Assembly (NCBI GenBank): GCA_029204225.1
Contig: CM055099.1
Location: 43,524,914-43,588,913, forward strand
Length of the DNA: 64,000 bases
DNA from: Diphasiastrum complanatum
Lineage: Eukaryota; Streptophyta; Lycopodiopsida; Lycopodiales; Lycopodiaceae
Direction of reading: 5' to 3'
A program made the translations under genes and the position numbers. The notes under the pieces are model-generated. The model was not told the origin of the DNA and did no database searches. It was given only the letters and a program-made list of their open reading frames with translations. Positions 13,464-24,759 of this stretch are shown here, one piece after another (position 1 is the first letter of the stretch; each line of letters opens with the position of its first letter).

Positions 13464-16236
13464 ATGACAAAGCTTTATCATCTTCATGTGGATCTGTCAC
13501 CAGAATATGCTCTAGTCAGGACGAGAAATTCAAAGCAACCCAAATTGCCAACTTCTGATATGGTCCGATACAGGGAGGAAAAGCTAAAACATGTAGATTT
13601 ATGGTCATCAGGAACATTGTATCCTATTGATCCATGTTCATTGCCACATCCAAATTTTCATTCGGTGAGTCAGTTGATAATCTATGTGTCATGGTAAAAA
13701 TGGCCTTTTTGGTTACTGTGAGAATTTGATGCTCTATGGGAATGCACATTCAATACGAAGAATACATTATTTGGAAGAGGAATCAAGGAAAATATCAAAG
13801 GAGTGCGAAGAAAAATCTACAAAGATGAAAACTTGTCTGGATGAAAATGAGATGCTCAAGGAGGAGATCCAAAGGTTGAAATCTTCTTTGCATCATTATA
13901 CAACTAGTAATGATGAGATAAAAATTGCATTTCACTCCATGCGTATCTCAGATTTGTCTCTTGTTAAAGATATGGATGTGCTCAACAAAAAGGTCTGAAG
14001 CAACAAGAGAAAAAGACTGGTAAACAAGGATATATGTGATCTATCATCCAGAGGAGGTCATAGAAAAAGACGAATCCGTGCATATAAGTAAGTTATAGCT
14101 TATTTGGTATTGATATTGCTTGAACTTTTTGATTCATTCATAATCAATAATTTTGTTATTTATTCATTTCAACTTTCTGTGGATTTGCTTATTATATACT
14201 ACTGTGAACACTATGAGTGTCCTAATTTCTACTGACATTTTCATGAACATTATGTTTGCAATGCAGATCAGCATTGGTTGTTGAAGAGCATTTGGCCGAT
14301 GAGATTTCAATTGGGAACTCACTAGGCTCTATCTTGACTTCTAAATCTATGAAATCAATGTTAAATAATAAAAAAATGAAAAAGATTAAGGCTTCAATTA
14401 TCGATAGCATTATGGATGAAGTTGGAAAAATATTAGACACTACATTGCTTCAGGGGGCATGTGACTTTTCTAGCATCAGTAGGGAAGCATATGCAACAAT
14501 GTTTAAGATGATAAAGGAGGCATTTGCACAGGTAAATATTAAAAAGTTTCCAATCCCACGACCATTTCATCTTTTAAAAAAAAAAGACATGTAAAACCAC
14601 GGTATGCAGACAATAGTTGGTAATCCATCTCATATCAATGAAGTGTATTGCTCGAAAGGAGAAAGTCTAGCTTATAACAATTCCAACAATTTATTTATTG
14701 ACATTAATCAGTTATTAACATTCATCATAAATTTTTACGGTATTACAAATGAGAATGTCCATAACAAGTTGATAGTTGTTCTCAAATTAGATGAGTCTGA
14801 AATTATAAAAGGACAAAAAATGGAAAGAGTCAGTCTCACGATCATGAATTGAGCACTTTCAAATTTAAAAGACTCATAAGGCCTCAATTTCAGTGTTCAA
14901 TCAGAAAATGATATCTGGTGGTTGGCAGCATTTCAGGTATAGCAGTTCCTTTGCATAATAAATAGGGATAATCATTTGAATATGGATTTCATATCTAAAA
15001 TCTTCTCTGTGTTAATATTATGAGGCTAATCACCTTTTTGTATTTCTTTATAGGTGCTGAAAGAAGACCATGACATTCTCTCATGGATATTTAATATAAC
15101 ATCATATCCTGCCACCATAAAAAATCACATGGAGGGAGTTCCACTCAATATTCCTGGAATTGGCACTTTCAACATTGAATGGCATTTAGCAAGAAATTTA
15201 AAGACATTAAAATGTATGTTCAATGTATCTCATGGTGCTAACTCTAAACACCCTTGTTTGTACTACATGAAAACAACAAAAGACATGACAAGGAGTACAA
15301 GAATATCAAGAAATCGAGAAGATCCTAATTGGAAACCTGTACTACCAATTCCTCTATGAAATGTTCATATCTGTACATTGCATGCGGAGGTGCATATTGT
15401 AGAAAAAATAATATATCTTCACATCTTGTTTGCATGGAATTCCGAGCCAGAGGCCTCTGCGAAGGAAGCTATTTCCAGATTAGAGGATGTGTTGTCCAAA
15501 GCAGGCTTACATGAAGGCCATGTTAAAATAAAAAAAGATGACAAGCTATCAGGTAAAACAGGAAATATTCCATGCAAGCCGAGCATTGGAGGATCTAAAG
15601 CTCGAAGATTTTTATCAAATTATTTTGGCAAACAATCTAAGGTTCAATACGCGGTTTGGAAAGAAATTATTGCAGCGACTCAAGATTTTGAATAAGAATG
15701 TTCTACTTGTATACACAAAGTAGAAGTTTGGAAAAAGTTAGACAACATGGTGAAATACTTGAGAAAAGATAAATTTTCAAATACTGATGTACAAATGATA
15801 CAGAAAACAACCAATGAATTTGTGGATGCAATTCAAATGGCATGCGGTGTTGATCATATAACACATTATATGGTAGGATTTTGATTTTATACTATGATAG
15901 AAAAATATGTGCAATTAAATTAGATACTTTTGGTACTGATTTAGATTATGTTTTTATGACATGCAGCACATATTACGACATCATTTGACATTCTTTGCAA
16001 GAAATAGTGGAAGTCTTAGCATATGGTCATCGCAAATAATGGAAAAATCTCATTGGCAAGCAAGAGCGGCATTTCATAAAAGTACACAACATGGCGGGAC
16101 TAGCACACAAAATAGCTATATACTGCAACTTTTCCAATGGTTTTATAGAAGAATCAAAATTCGTCATAATACAAAATCAACGGATTATAAAAAATTTCAA
16201 AAAGCATGCAAATTTACACAAGCCAGTAGGCTATAG
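13464..16236 (+). pseudogene. Unknown transposase-like protein, copy 1
   Basis: I do not recognise a named family. From ATG 13464 the protein starts MTKLYHLH, then HVDLWSSGTLYP, and after a one-base shift near 13690 NGLFGYCENLM. Next come a Glu/Lys coiled coil (13770-13990), basic clusters (NKRKR and HRKRRIR, 14000-14085), a helical segment (14270-14580) and VLKLDESEIIKGQKMERVSL (14780-14840). FSVQSENDIWWLAAFQ (14900-14935) ends at a probable intron (14936-15053). The central block then has FNIEWHLARNLKTLKC, GANSKHPCLY, LHAEVHIVEKI, KLSGKTGN and SIGGSKARRFLSN. A second likely intron (about 15870-15965) precedes HILRHHLTFFAR and IMEKSHWQARAAFHKSTQHG. At least five stops or shifts break it. A relative lies at 60760-62150. 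The Cys and His/Glu blocks look transposase-like, but that is inference. Confidence 0.6.
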
Positions 16237-16296
16237 ACACACAATAAACTTTTGTAAATTAAATAAAAATATTTACAAAGTACAATTCAACAGTAT

Positions 16297-17794
16297 CTAA
16301 GTTGCTTCCGATATTTTTTCCAATGAAAGTTGCAACTTAGAATCATGCAACAATTTTTTTCTTTCATATGAATCCAATAACTCATAGTTTTCCTGCTTAC
16401 TCAGATCAATGTAAGCAGCATACACTGCAAAATGAGATGATCTGAGCATGGAATTCACTGGTCCATATTCTAAAATTTTAACCGCAACAGTTTTTTTAAC
16501 AAAAATTATTCTATGCACCTTATTGAATTTATGTCCTCCAAGAAAATGAGACAGTGCCTTGATTTCCATAATGATAGTTTCACCATGTTGATGAAACTTT
16601 ACTTATCTCATTATTCTTGAAGGACTTCAAATAGTGCCCCAGTGCATGATCTCTTGAAAGTTCTCTATCAAAAGATCTCTGCCCTTCTCGACATATTGCG
16701 AAATCATAAAAAAAAATCGTTTCCTGAAATGATAAAAAACAAAGTAAGATCCAGTATATAAACTGACATAACCAATCTACTAGTACTTGATAAGATACAA
16801 AAACTTACGCATTCGGCTTTGTCTTCACTGATTACTGTCTCTCCATCAATATTATGTCCACCTTTTGATGTCAATATTGTTAGTGAATAGACAGTTGGCT
16901 GTGGAAAACCAAGTTGACTTTGGATTCTAAGAAACTCCTCCTCAGAAGATAGATCATCTTCTTTGTTGTGCATTTCCTCCACAGCCATTTTCAAGCAATC
17001 TTTCCCTGAATAAAACTTATCATTATGTACATCGTCAACACCAGGAGAAGATCATCAGCATCAAAATCAATTATATCCAAAAATTCATCTAGCTCTTTGC
17101 TCAAAATGCAAAGAGTCTCAACTTCAGTGAAGTAAAAAAGATCTGATATTGTCAAAAAAGAATTATTATCTATACTATAAGTAGGCAAAGTGATCAAAGG
17201 TTAATCAGAAGGAGAAAGGGTAGTGGGGGTTCTAGGGCCTATAACCGTAGCCCTATTTCAAGCAAGATCAAAATCAGAACAGTAAACTAACACTCGTATC
17301 AATAAAAAAAGTATCTATATCTACAATCTTGGACTTTTCAAACTTTGTACCACTAGAAGAAGCTGCTTCAAAAGTGGAGGGAACAGCCTCCGAATCGTCA
17401 AAAATATTTAACAAAAGAAAAAAAAAAAAACAAAAGCAGATTGAAAATCAACAAATCTACATTTCTTATTATGAATTGGGCACTCATCTACAGACTTGAA
17501 ATCATTATGTAACTTGGTAAACATTTTGTCAAGCTTAGCTTTATAGATATGCTTGTCGAGTGCCACCAGGTCCTGATAATGAATCATGTCCTTATTCTGA
17601 GATCTGAATAAGGGAGTACTGAGCAGGGACTTATATCTGAGATATATCTCAAAAAATGCCTACACACCAGAGCCCTCAGTTATAGAAGGTAGAATAAAAA
17701 GAAAAAGAGAAAAAAGAGATTTGAAGTACTCTAACCTATCAGTAATACCAAATTCATGAAAAAAAGAAAGCAAACTAGATTTAAAATTAGACAT
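16297..17794 (-). pseudogene. Unknown multi-segment gene facing copy 1
   Basis: Read leftward from ATG 17794, MSNFKSSLLSFFHEFGITDR is followed by an in-frame TAG near 17660. Then come HYQDLVALDKHIYKAKLDKM to CPIHNKKC (17610-17455), an acidic/serine segment (17412-17310), FTEVETLCILSKELDEFLDI (17150-17080) and MAVEEMHNKEDDLSSEEEFL to ISEDKAEC (16990-16810). That segment stops at a good GTAAGT donor, the matching TTTCAG acceptor leads to FFYDFAICREGQRSFDREL (about 16715), and the last frame (16569-16297) has HFLGGHKFNKVHRIIF and ends SLEKISEAT. No family was recognised. It ends about 60 bases from the end of the right-pointing gene, tail to tail. Exon limits are estimates, and the stop plus one shift near 16600 suggest decay. 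Confidence 0.5.
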
Positions 17795-17799
17795 TTAAA

Positions 17800-18676
17800 C
17801 AAAAACAATAGAAGTAATGTTTTAAATATCGCTCTCAGACGCAAAACCCAGATCCGGCAAGCACGGCAAGGCAACGTGCACTCGAGAGAGATATTTCAAG
17901 TTGGAGTATCGGATCCGAGTGCAAGAACAAAGAGCAAAAAAGAAAAGAGATGCGAAGCGCGCTTGAATGTGATATCGGACGATGCAGTATCAGATCTAGA
18001 CGCAAAATAGTCAACGAATGGGTAATGAGAGCAAGTGGCGCGCTTGAAATCGATATCCGACAAAGCAGTCGTAAATTTGTGTGAAATTCCGAGCCGAAGA
18101 AGACCTATTTATAAAAGAAAATTCGCACGTGTGGATTAGCGACGAGAGAACACGTGTCGACTTGTGATTGGTCAAAATAAATGCGCCGTACCTAGAATGA
18201 CTGATCTAACATCTGTCACGTGTGAGAATGACACGCGTCGAGAGTGCATTCGCGCACGTGGCCTAATAATAGGGTCATCATTGTCAGTACGGACAGTCCA
18301 CATTCGCTAATAATCTATCAACACGTGTCCTCATCGTCTTTTCACACGTGCGGAAATTTCGTATATATAAGTCCTCGAAAATTTCATTTTTTTTCGCAAA
18401 ATTTTCGCTTTTAGCTCCCAATATAGCTCTCAAGCGCGCTCTTTCACCGTTCTAGCTTCTACCCTCTCACAGTGCGCTCGAGTCGATACCGTTGGTATTC
18501 CAATATTGCTTTCGAGCGTGCACCTCGTTTCATAAAATAATCTCTGTAGATCTTGCGCTCGAAACCAATATTCAATTCTGGTATCGATCTCTAGTGCCCT
18601 TTCATCGCAAATTTTTTTGTTTTCATCCACTTTTCTTTTGTTCAAATTTTTTTTTGTTTATTTTTTTCCTCTAAGT
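17800..18676. promoter_or_regulatory. Possible two-way promoter with six CACGTG boxes
   Basis: A left-pointing TATAAATA (18105-18113) and a right-pointing TATATAA (18363-18369) face away from each other. Between them lie six CACGTG G-boxes (18126, 18151, 18217, 18255, 18322, 18345) and one ATTGGTCA, a CCAAT-like word. G-boxes bind bZIP and bHLH factors in plants. Both outward leaders carry related words around AAGCGCGC: TTTCAAGCGCGCC and ATTCAAGCGCGCTT leftward, CTCTCAAGCGCGC and CTTTCGAGCGTGC rightward. The leaders may therefore be copies of one another. The left gene would be the unknown gene at 17794-16297, and the right one the H3-like gene. Confidence 0.55.
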
Positions 18677-18679
18677 ATG

Positions 18680-19137
18680 ATGGCCAGGACCAAATTCACT
18701 GCCCGTGCTATACCCATTGTACAACCATCCCATTCACATGTTCCCCCTTGTACTGGCCGTAGGCATGGCAGGAAGCAGGTCTTGCTGAGGGAGATTGGAA
18801 AACTCCAGAGATCAACTGAATTGTTGATCCCTAGAGATCCTTTCGGCCGATCTGTATGGAATGTCACTCTGTCACTTGGGCTGGATGTTTGTTTTGTTGT
18901 GACAGCCATGCAGGCCTTGCAGGGTGCTGCAGAAGATTTTTTGTCCCAGTTTTTTGAGGATTCGTGTCTTTTGCAGTGCATGGCAAGCGTGTCACCATCA
19001 TGCCAAAGGATTTCGTCATTCTCAAAAGGCTTCAGGACATATATTTTGGTCTGCATGTTGATAATGCCAGCACCTCCAAAGACTTGCCTCTGAATACAAC
19101 CGATTTGCCTACTACCTCTAGGAGGAAGAGAAAGTAG
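18680..19137 (+). pseudogene. Histone H3-like, frameshifted
   Basis: ATG 18680 (an extra ATG sits in frame at 18677) begins MARTKFTAR, matching the H3 tail start ARTKxTAR; the rest of the tail is unrelated. The fold follows: LLREIGKLQRSTELLIPRDP (alpha-N and alpha-1), a loop 1 of ordinary H3 length, ALQGAAEDFLSQFFEDS (alpha-2), then after a one-base loss near 18975 VHGKRVTIMPKDFVILKRLQ (alpha-3). An unusual C-terminal extension ends RRKRK at 19137. STELLIPxxPF recalls plant CenH3, but the loop lacks the CenH3 lengthening. No intron is seen. The TATA box and CACGTG cluster lie about 300 bases upstream. A basic, proline-rich stretch continues in frame past the stop. Confidence 0.75.
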
Positions 19138-19206
19138 CCTGTCCCCAAGAAGGCTGGATCTCGAAGGCCAGCTGCTTCCCTTCCTCCTAGAGTTATCCCG
19201 ATGTTT

Positions 19207-19293
19207 GCATAGCAAAGGGATTTAAACATCCTAGATTGTTTAAATTGGATGCTAGTGTAGCTATGGAGAGCGTGAACTTGGCAAAGGAGAAGA
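19207..19293 (+). pseudogene. Copia pre-integrase scrap
   Basis: The frame reads IAKGFKHPRLFKLDASVAM and ESVNLAKE. The left-strand Copia at 33910-33830 has AKGFKQGRLFRLDANIAV and ESVNLAKL, so this is a piece of the same or a close Copia family, at the region just before integrase. It starts almost exactly where the H3-like tail ends, so a Copia fragment joined there. The next 300 bases hold short, shifted frames only. Confidence 0.7.
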
Positions 19294-19299
19294 TCACTC

Positions 19300-20180
19300 A
19301 AGTGGAGATCTTGCTAGGATTGAGGAGTATCAAAGAGAGGAAGATCTTGAGGATCAACCTCAAAAACTGAGAGCTCCAAAAAGTTTCTCGATGACAAAGG
19401 CCGAGTCATCAAAATCCAGGCAATCTATTCATTCAAGTGTGCACCTTGCAAGGGTGAGAAGCAATGGAGATGCTACTATCTTTGAATTTTTCATAGATAG
19501 TGTTAAAAGACTTGAAGTGACTTATTTTCTTATAATTTTTCTTACTCAAATAAAGATGTACCAAATATCACTCCATTCATATTTTTCTTGGAAGTTCAAT
19601 TGAGAAAAAGAATTGGTCGAACGATATGTCTTTTCTTTAGGGTATTATGGTGTGCTCATTTTTTTTATGATTTTCAGTTCATCTTGAATGAAGAATGTCA
19701 TTCTCACCACTTGAATTTGATTTTGAATAACAATAAGAGCTAGGTCGTGGGCTATATGTATTGGGGCATTGTTTTTAGTCTATTTTCATCATGGCTCCTA
19801 ATCCCATCTGCTGATGATGTGATAGGTGACTTACATGGGGCCTGTTGTATGCCAACTTTGTTTGAATATGGAGTTGCTACTATTATCGTCACTAAAACAA
19901 GACAATAATTTATAGTCTTTCAATCATGGAGAAAAAAATTGTTGATTAGCACTAGAATTGTTTTCAACACATTTTTGTGTGCATGTGCACAAAAGTGTGC
20001 ATAAAACCCTTGGTCACTTGACGAGACATAACATGCCATCAAATGATTGAAATTTCAATCTTTCAATTGTATGTGAAACTAGACTTGACTCTTCATTGTG
20101 GTATTAAAAGACGTAAAATTTGTTTCTCTCAATTGATGGCAATTTTCTCCCAAAAAACTTCAATTTCTAGCACTTAGGTG
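19300..20180. other. AT-rich spacer, nothing recognised
   Basis: No gene or clear repeat; short frames only. The right end leads into the satellite-like repeat. Confidence 0.4.
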
Positions 20181-21300
20181 CACGTATGTATCTCTATAGG
20201 ACTCCAAAAAAAATTTCTAATAGACATGTTTCTATGGTCACAAAGGATTTTTGAAAGTAGATAGCCAAAGAAAGGGTTGTAAAATGCACCTCCAAAAGAG
20301 TTGAAACTTTCTAGCACCTTTCAATAATTTTCAATACTTAACATGGGTAACTTTAGATGCACATATCTATCTCTACATAACTCCAAATTGAAAAAAGAAA
20401 ATGAGAGACATGTTTCTATAGTCATGTAATACTTTTTAAAATAGACAAACCAAAATAAATATTGTTAAAATTATGGTATTATACACTCATATATGATATG
20501 TCCAGTTTTGGTGATTTTTATCAGCATTTAAAAGGGTAACTTTGAATGCATGTATCTATCACTATAGATCTCCAAATCGAAATTGTTTTTAATAGGCATG
20601 TTTCTATAATCATATATGATTTTTAAGAGTAAACAGGCTAAAAATTGAATGTAAAATTTACAACAATATAGTTGCATATATGAAAATATCGAAGTTTGAT
20701 CAATACTCCCACATGTTTGACACAACATATCTTACACATAAGTTGCTCAAAATGAAAGTCTCAAATTTTTTAATCGATAAATGTATATATGAGAAACACA
20801 CATGTGAAAGGATTTGATGTGATTCATCATAGTTTATGAGTTATGATTTTTTGAATAAGTGCTTGAAATGCACACTTTTGTGCACATTTTGTGATACAAA
20901 TTTTTCATTCATGAAAAATTGAAACATTCAAATTGAATATTGATCATATCTAAAACATTATTTTAAGTTTGTAGAATAGTCAAGTGTGTTCTTTCTCTGC
21001 AACAATTTGAGAGACATGTTTCTATGGGCATATAATACTTTTTAAAGTAGACAAACCAAAAATATTGTTAAAATCATGATATTATACACTCATAATGGAT
21101 ATTTCCAATTTTGGTAATTTTTATCAACACTTAAAAGGGAAATTTTGAATGCACGCTTCTATTCTCTACAGATCTCCCAATTCAATTTTTTTTAATAGCA
21201 TGTTCTTATAATCATATAGGATTTTTAAGAGTAGACATGCTAAATATTAAATGTGAAATTTACAACAATGTAGTCCCATATATGAAATCACAAAAATAAT
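20180..21300. repeat. Decayed satellite-like repeat, ~180-190 bp period
   Basis: Units open with variants of GCACATATCTATCTCTATAG at 20180, 20359, 20548 and 21151. A further unit near 20975 is recognised from its middle. Each then runs CTCCAAATTG, then GAGACATGTTTCTATAGTCAT, then TTTTTAAAGTAGACAAACC-like text. The blocks 20400-20700 and 21000-21290 also repeat each other, including TTACAACAATRTAGT and TATATGAAA. Starts are 179 and 189 bases apart. Plant centromere satellites often have this length, but only about five diverged units are present. Confidence 0.65.
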
Positions 21301-21880
21301 AACTTCACCTTAGCATAATGTATCATTGTAGGTTCTTACCTAATTGCATCAATTGACCAAAAAAACTTATTATCATTCAATAGATAGATTGTATGTTTGG
21401 TATTTACAATGTACATGGTTGTGTCTTGCTCAAAGCTATTTGTAGGCACCTTGGTTAGAAATCCACATTTACCTAAATGAATAATCTTTCTTTCCATTGG
21501 TGTGTTAGTCAAAATCATGACCAGATAATGAAGGATGAGCAATGGAATTGTTCATATATGTAACAATATTGTCATGCGTTATTGGACAATCCATTGACAT
21601 ACATATAATGTACTTTCAAAACCTTTTTCCTTGCATGTGCCTCTAGTCTTTGTCTAATGCCAAAGATGACCCAAGATTGATAGCACCTATCTTGTTGATA
21701 AGAGCTGGCTGATGTGGAGGAGTGTGTAGGCATTCGGACACCTAGGTTTTCCATATGGGTGAAGGCGCTGATGGTAATCAGACCACCGCAAGTGATCCGG
21801 ACAGGACGTTTGAAAGTAGCCTGAAATTCTTTTACGAGAAACGAAGTCCGGGTGTTGGTCCTTCCATCATGGTCATCATG
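21300..21880. other. Spacer, nothing recognised
   Basis: Short frames on the left strand (21336-21754) show no family features. Nothing else is visible. Confidence 0.4.
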
Positions 21881-22609
21881 ATGATGACTTGTTTGGAGAC
21901 GTGGAGGGATGGTGAGAATTCACGATGATGGTGGCGGACAGAAAATCTATCGCATTACGGAGATTTGGATTTTTGATTTGTGAAATCAGATACCTGTCAT
22001 TGGTTTTTGTCTTTACGTCATCATGATATGGACAAAAAAATGTGGATATGTCAAACTTGGCTAGGGCTGGAGTGGCTGGTAGGTGAGTGAAATGCAAAAG
22101 GCTAAGCCCTAATGATATCAGCACAGGATCAAGGGAGACTACATGGTCTTGCTCCTTATAAGTTATGGCGAAATGATCAAAGTCAATAGTGGAAAAGACT
22201 TGCTCAACTAGGGCAAAGTTTTGGAAGATGGGTACTTCCATGTTGTGGAGGCGGCAGTGGTAGTCAACACGGGTGGACAACCATCGGTGCAAAGAGCTGC
22301 AATCTCTTACTCTGTGAGTAATGGGAGGATTGTGTACTACGAAAGTGCACGAGCGGCACGAGTAGGAATCAGCAGGCAGATCAAGGGAGATGTCTCTCCC
22401 TACTCTCGGCTAGGAGATGTGGATGAGGTTGGAGAGGAAGATGAGGTGGATCCGGTCTGTTGAGTCACGGATGGTGAGATAGCGGTCTGTGAGGACGTAG
22501 TGGGACTAGAAGAATGGCTGGGGCTAGGCGGTGTGGCGGTGCTTCGGGTGATGCAAACTCTTTGGCCAGGGGGGGCAATAGCGCCCAAAAGTCGACATTT
22601 CGGTGCCAT
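21880..22609 (-). CDS. Hypothetical reading frames, possible retroelement gag remnant
   Basis: On the left strand a Ser/Thr/Pro-rich stretch from ATG 22609 is followed after a frame change by 138 codons (22292-21876). That part contains VPIFQNFALVEQVFSTIDF, VSLDPVLISLGLSLLHF and ISQIKNPNLRNAIDFLS. The composition and lack of repeats look protein-like. I cannot name a family. A gag-like or plant transposon-protein origin is only a guess from the setting; Gypsy pieces on the same strand start 1.6 kb to the right. Confidence 0.25.
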
Positions 22610-22654
22610 GGGTGTAATCAGGTACTGATGTGGATGAGGGTCAGAGGGTGATCT

Positions 22655-22945
22655 AAACTAGTGATGGCGAGCAATGGGGGTGGCGAGTAATCATTGATGG
22701 CAAGTAATGAGTCGGTGAGTAGATAGAGATGGCGAGTAATGAGTGTCGGCAAGTAGTCGAAAGATGGCGAGTAATGAGAATGGCGAGTAATGAGTGATGA
22801 CGAGTAATGGCTGGTGGCGAGTAATGAACGACGAGTAATGACGGTGAATAATGAACAGATGGCGAACAAAGATGGCACGACGAGTAATCGGGTGGCGACG
22901 AGTAATGGATAGTGAGTAATCAGTGAGTAATAAGATGCACTTTCG
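22655..22945. repeat. Degenerate tandem repeat of GGCGAGTAATGA
   Basis: Some 15 copies of GGCGAGTAATGA or close forms (GACGAGTAATGG, GGCAAGTAATGA, GTGAGTAATCAG) lie 12-20 bases apart, with variable short spacers. The left-strand frame across it reads SLLITRH-like repeats and is probably an artefact. Confidence 0.85.
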
Positions 22946-23379
22946 TATAACTCACCCATATATGTAGGGGTGGCTTTAACTCGCCTGTTGCCATTTTTGG
23001 AAATCAGTCCAATCTATGTTGAAGCATCAATTTTGGCATTGTGCATAGTCCATTTTTGGTTTGGCTGCCAAATTTACAAGATTTTTTAATTAGAACCTCC
23101 CGTTGTTTACTAAAAATATCAATTTTGTCAAAAAAATGAGCCTAACTTACGTTTAGGCTTGAATTTTTCTAGATAGAGTTGACCATGCATTCATTTGCAA
23201 TAATAATGGCGGGGACAAGGACTACCAAAAATAGCAATAGTGCTATTTGCAGACCGTTCAAGGCATTTTTGGGGCTTTTTTACAAGAAAAAAGAAGAAAA
23301 GGCAAGTTAGGTCGGGATTTCTACATGGGATTTTTACAAGGGCAAGGACAGTTTACAAGGCGGAATTTTCTAAACACAG

Positions 23380-23880
23380 GGTTCCGTCGGCACCTATCCT
23401 ATCTACCTAACTAATTTCCTATCTATTCCTGATCTAAGACTAAACTATACTAAGGGGCATCATTCTAGTCTAATTGGGTCACCAAGCCTATTTTTTTTAA
23501 GGTTTCTAACTTGAACTACCTAGTCTAGGCTGACTTGATCTAACTCTACTTGGTGTAGTCTATCTTACTTGGTAACCTACCTATCTTTCTAATCTACCTA
23601 ACTACCTAACTAGATAATCTAATCTACGGGTCATGGTCGATTGCTACCCTAAGCTAAGGATCACGATCTGGTACTCTATGATTAACTAGATCTTAGTCTA
23701 TCTTAGTAGGCCAACTAGTCTAAAATCCGCCTGGCTAACTATATATCTCTATATAATCTAAATGTTATCTTCCTAGGCTAACTAGGGTTAACTAAGCCTA
23801 ACTAACTAATCTATCTAAACTAAGATCAAGTAGCTAAGGAGATCTTATCTAGCCTAACTTTTCCTATCTAATCTATCTAT
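23380..23880. repeat. CTAA/CTAT-rich low-complexity tract
   Basis: About 500 bases are dominated by irregular CTAACTA, CTATCT and CTAATCT words. It ends where the Gypsy integrase frame begins, so the Gypsy frame is cut here. The frame's last residues (RIDRLDRK) are already coded by this tract. Confidence 0.7.
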
Positions 23881-23884
23881 CCTC

Positions 23885-24130
23885 ACAAGTTCTAGTGGGC
23901 ACCCAAAACATATTAAGATATTTTCGTATAGGAATTTAGCAGTGGAGTTGGTATCAGATTTCCTCACTGCTTTGGCTTCTATCCATTTGGTCAAGTAGTT
24001 GGTGGCCAAGATGATGTAGCGAGCTTGGGAGCCACAGGCAGCTGGATTAATAGGGTCAACATAGTCAATGCCCCATTTCTCAAATGACATTTCAGCCAAA
24101 ATAGATCGTAACGACATTCTAAAGGATTAT
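23885..24130 (-). pseudogene. Gypsy integrase core fragment (G1)
   Basis: The left-strand frame has MSFEKWGIDYVDPINPA, then RYIILATNYLTKWIEAKAV, then AKFLYENILICFGCPLEL. These are the first and middle parts of the Ty3/Gypsy integrase core, with catalytic Asp in GIDYV; the usual second Asp region is cut away at the CTAA tract. The part that should precede it, the zinc-binding domain, lies at 26510-26700 on the same strand, so about 2.4 kb of other DNA has come between. Confidence 0.82.
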
Positions 24131-24640
24131 AAAACGACCCCCAAACAAACTGCCAATCTAAGAAAATTCTAATGAAAGTCGGTCTATACCACAATTACAG
24201 CTCAAGCTCCATTGGGTATGGAGTCAAAAATAAGGCCGTTCATGATCACAGGCACTTTCAATGGCAATCAGCAAGGCAAATTCCTAACGGTCTACTATTC
24301 CTCACTGTTTGAATGTGTGTGCACGTAGAGGACGGGGAGGACGGGGCCTCAGCAAGGGTTGCAGTTTAGGGTATTTGCAATAGGAATCACATGCATGTAG
24401 CTAAGCTATATTTTCATACCATAAGTTGATACTAAGGGGCGGATAAGTGTATTTCAAAATCTGGACTGCCCACGTTGTGAGACCACTTGCTTGAAACAAG
24501 TGGAATGAATGCAAAACTCGAAATACGATAATATAATATGGCCATTCATTAGGTGTTAGCCTAGAGAGCCACCACTTGCCCTGGAGTAAGTGAACATGTA
24601 TGAAAACCTCCAGGGATCTCCTTACATATATGTGAGTTCA
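24130..24640. other. Spacer between G1 halves
   Basis: No clear coding or repeat structure. A run of GGACGGGGAGGACGGGG lies near 24330. Confidence 0.4.
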
Positions 24641-24759
24641 TCATTCTTCATCAGAGTTCTTATTATAGTCATCCACACCCTCGGGGCCTGACGAGAGATT
24701 AGATTTGAGGTTCTTGACAATCAACAGAAAACAGGGTGCGGAAGGAAGAAGAAGGGCGA

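Noticed and set aside
13670-13730. Intron at GGTGAGTC (13660s) in copy 1 of the unknown gene
   Set aside because: Copy 2 aligns straight through this point (PKFSDVHTLLRF...NGLLGYC against NFHSVSQLIIYV...NGLFGYC), so a one-base shift explains it better than splicing.
18658-19215. 185-codon left-strand frame opposite the H3-like gene
   Set aside because: Shadow of the opposite strand. The right-strand reading carries the recognisable histone-fold blocks.
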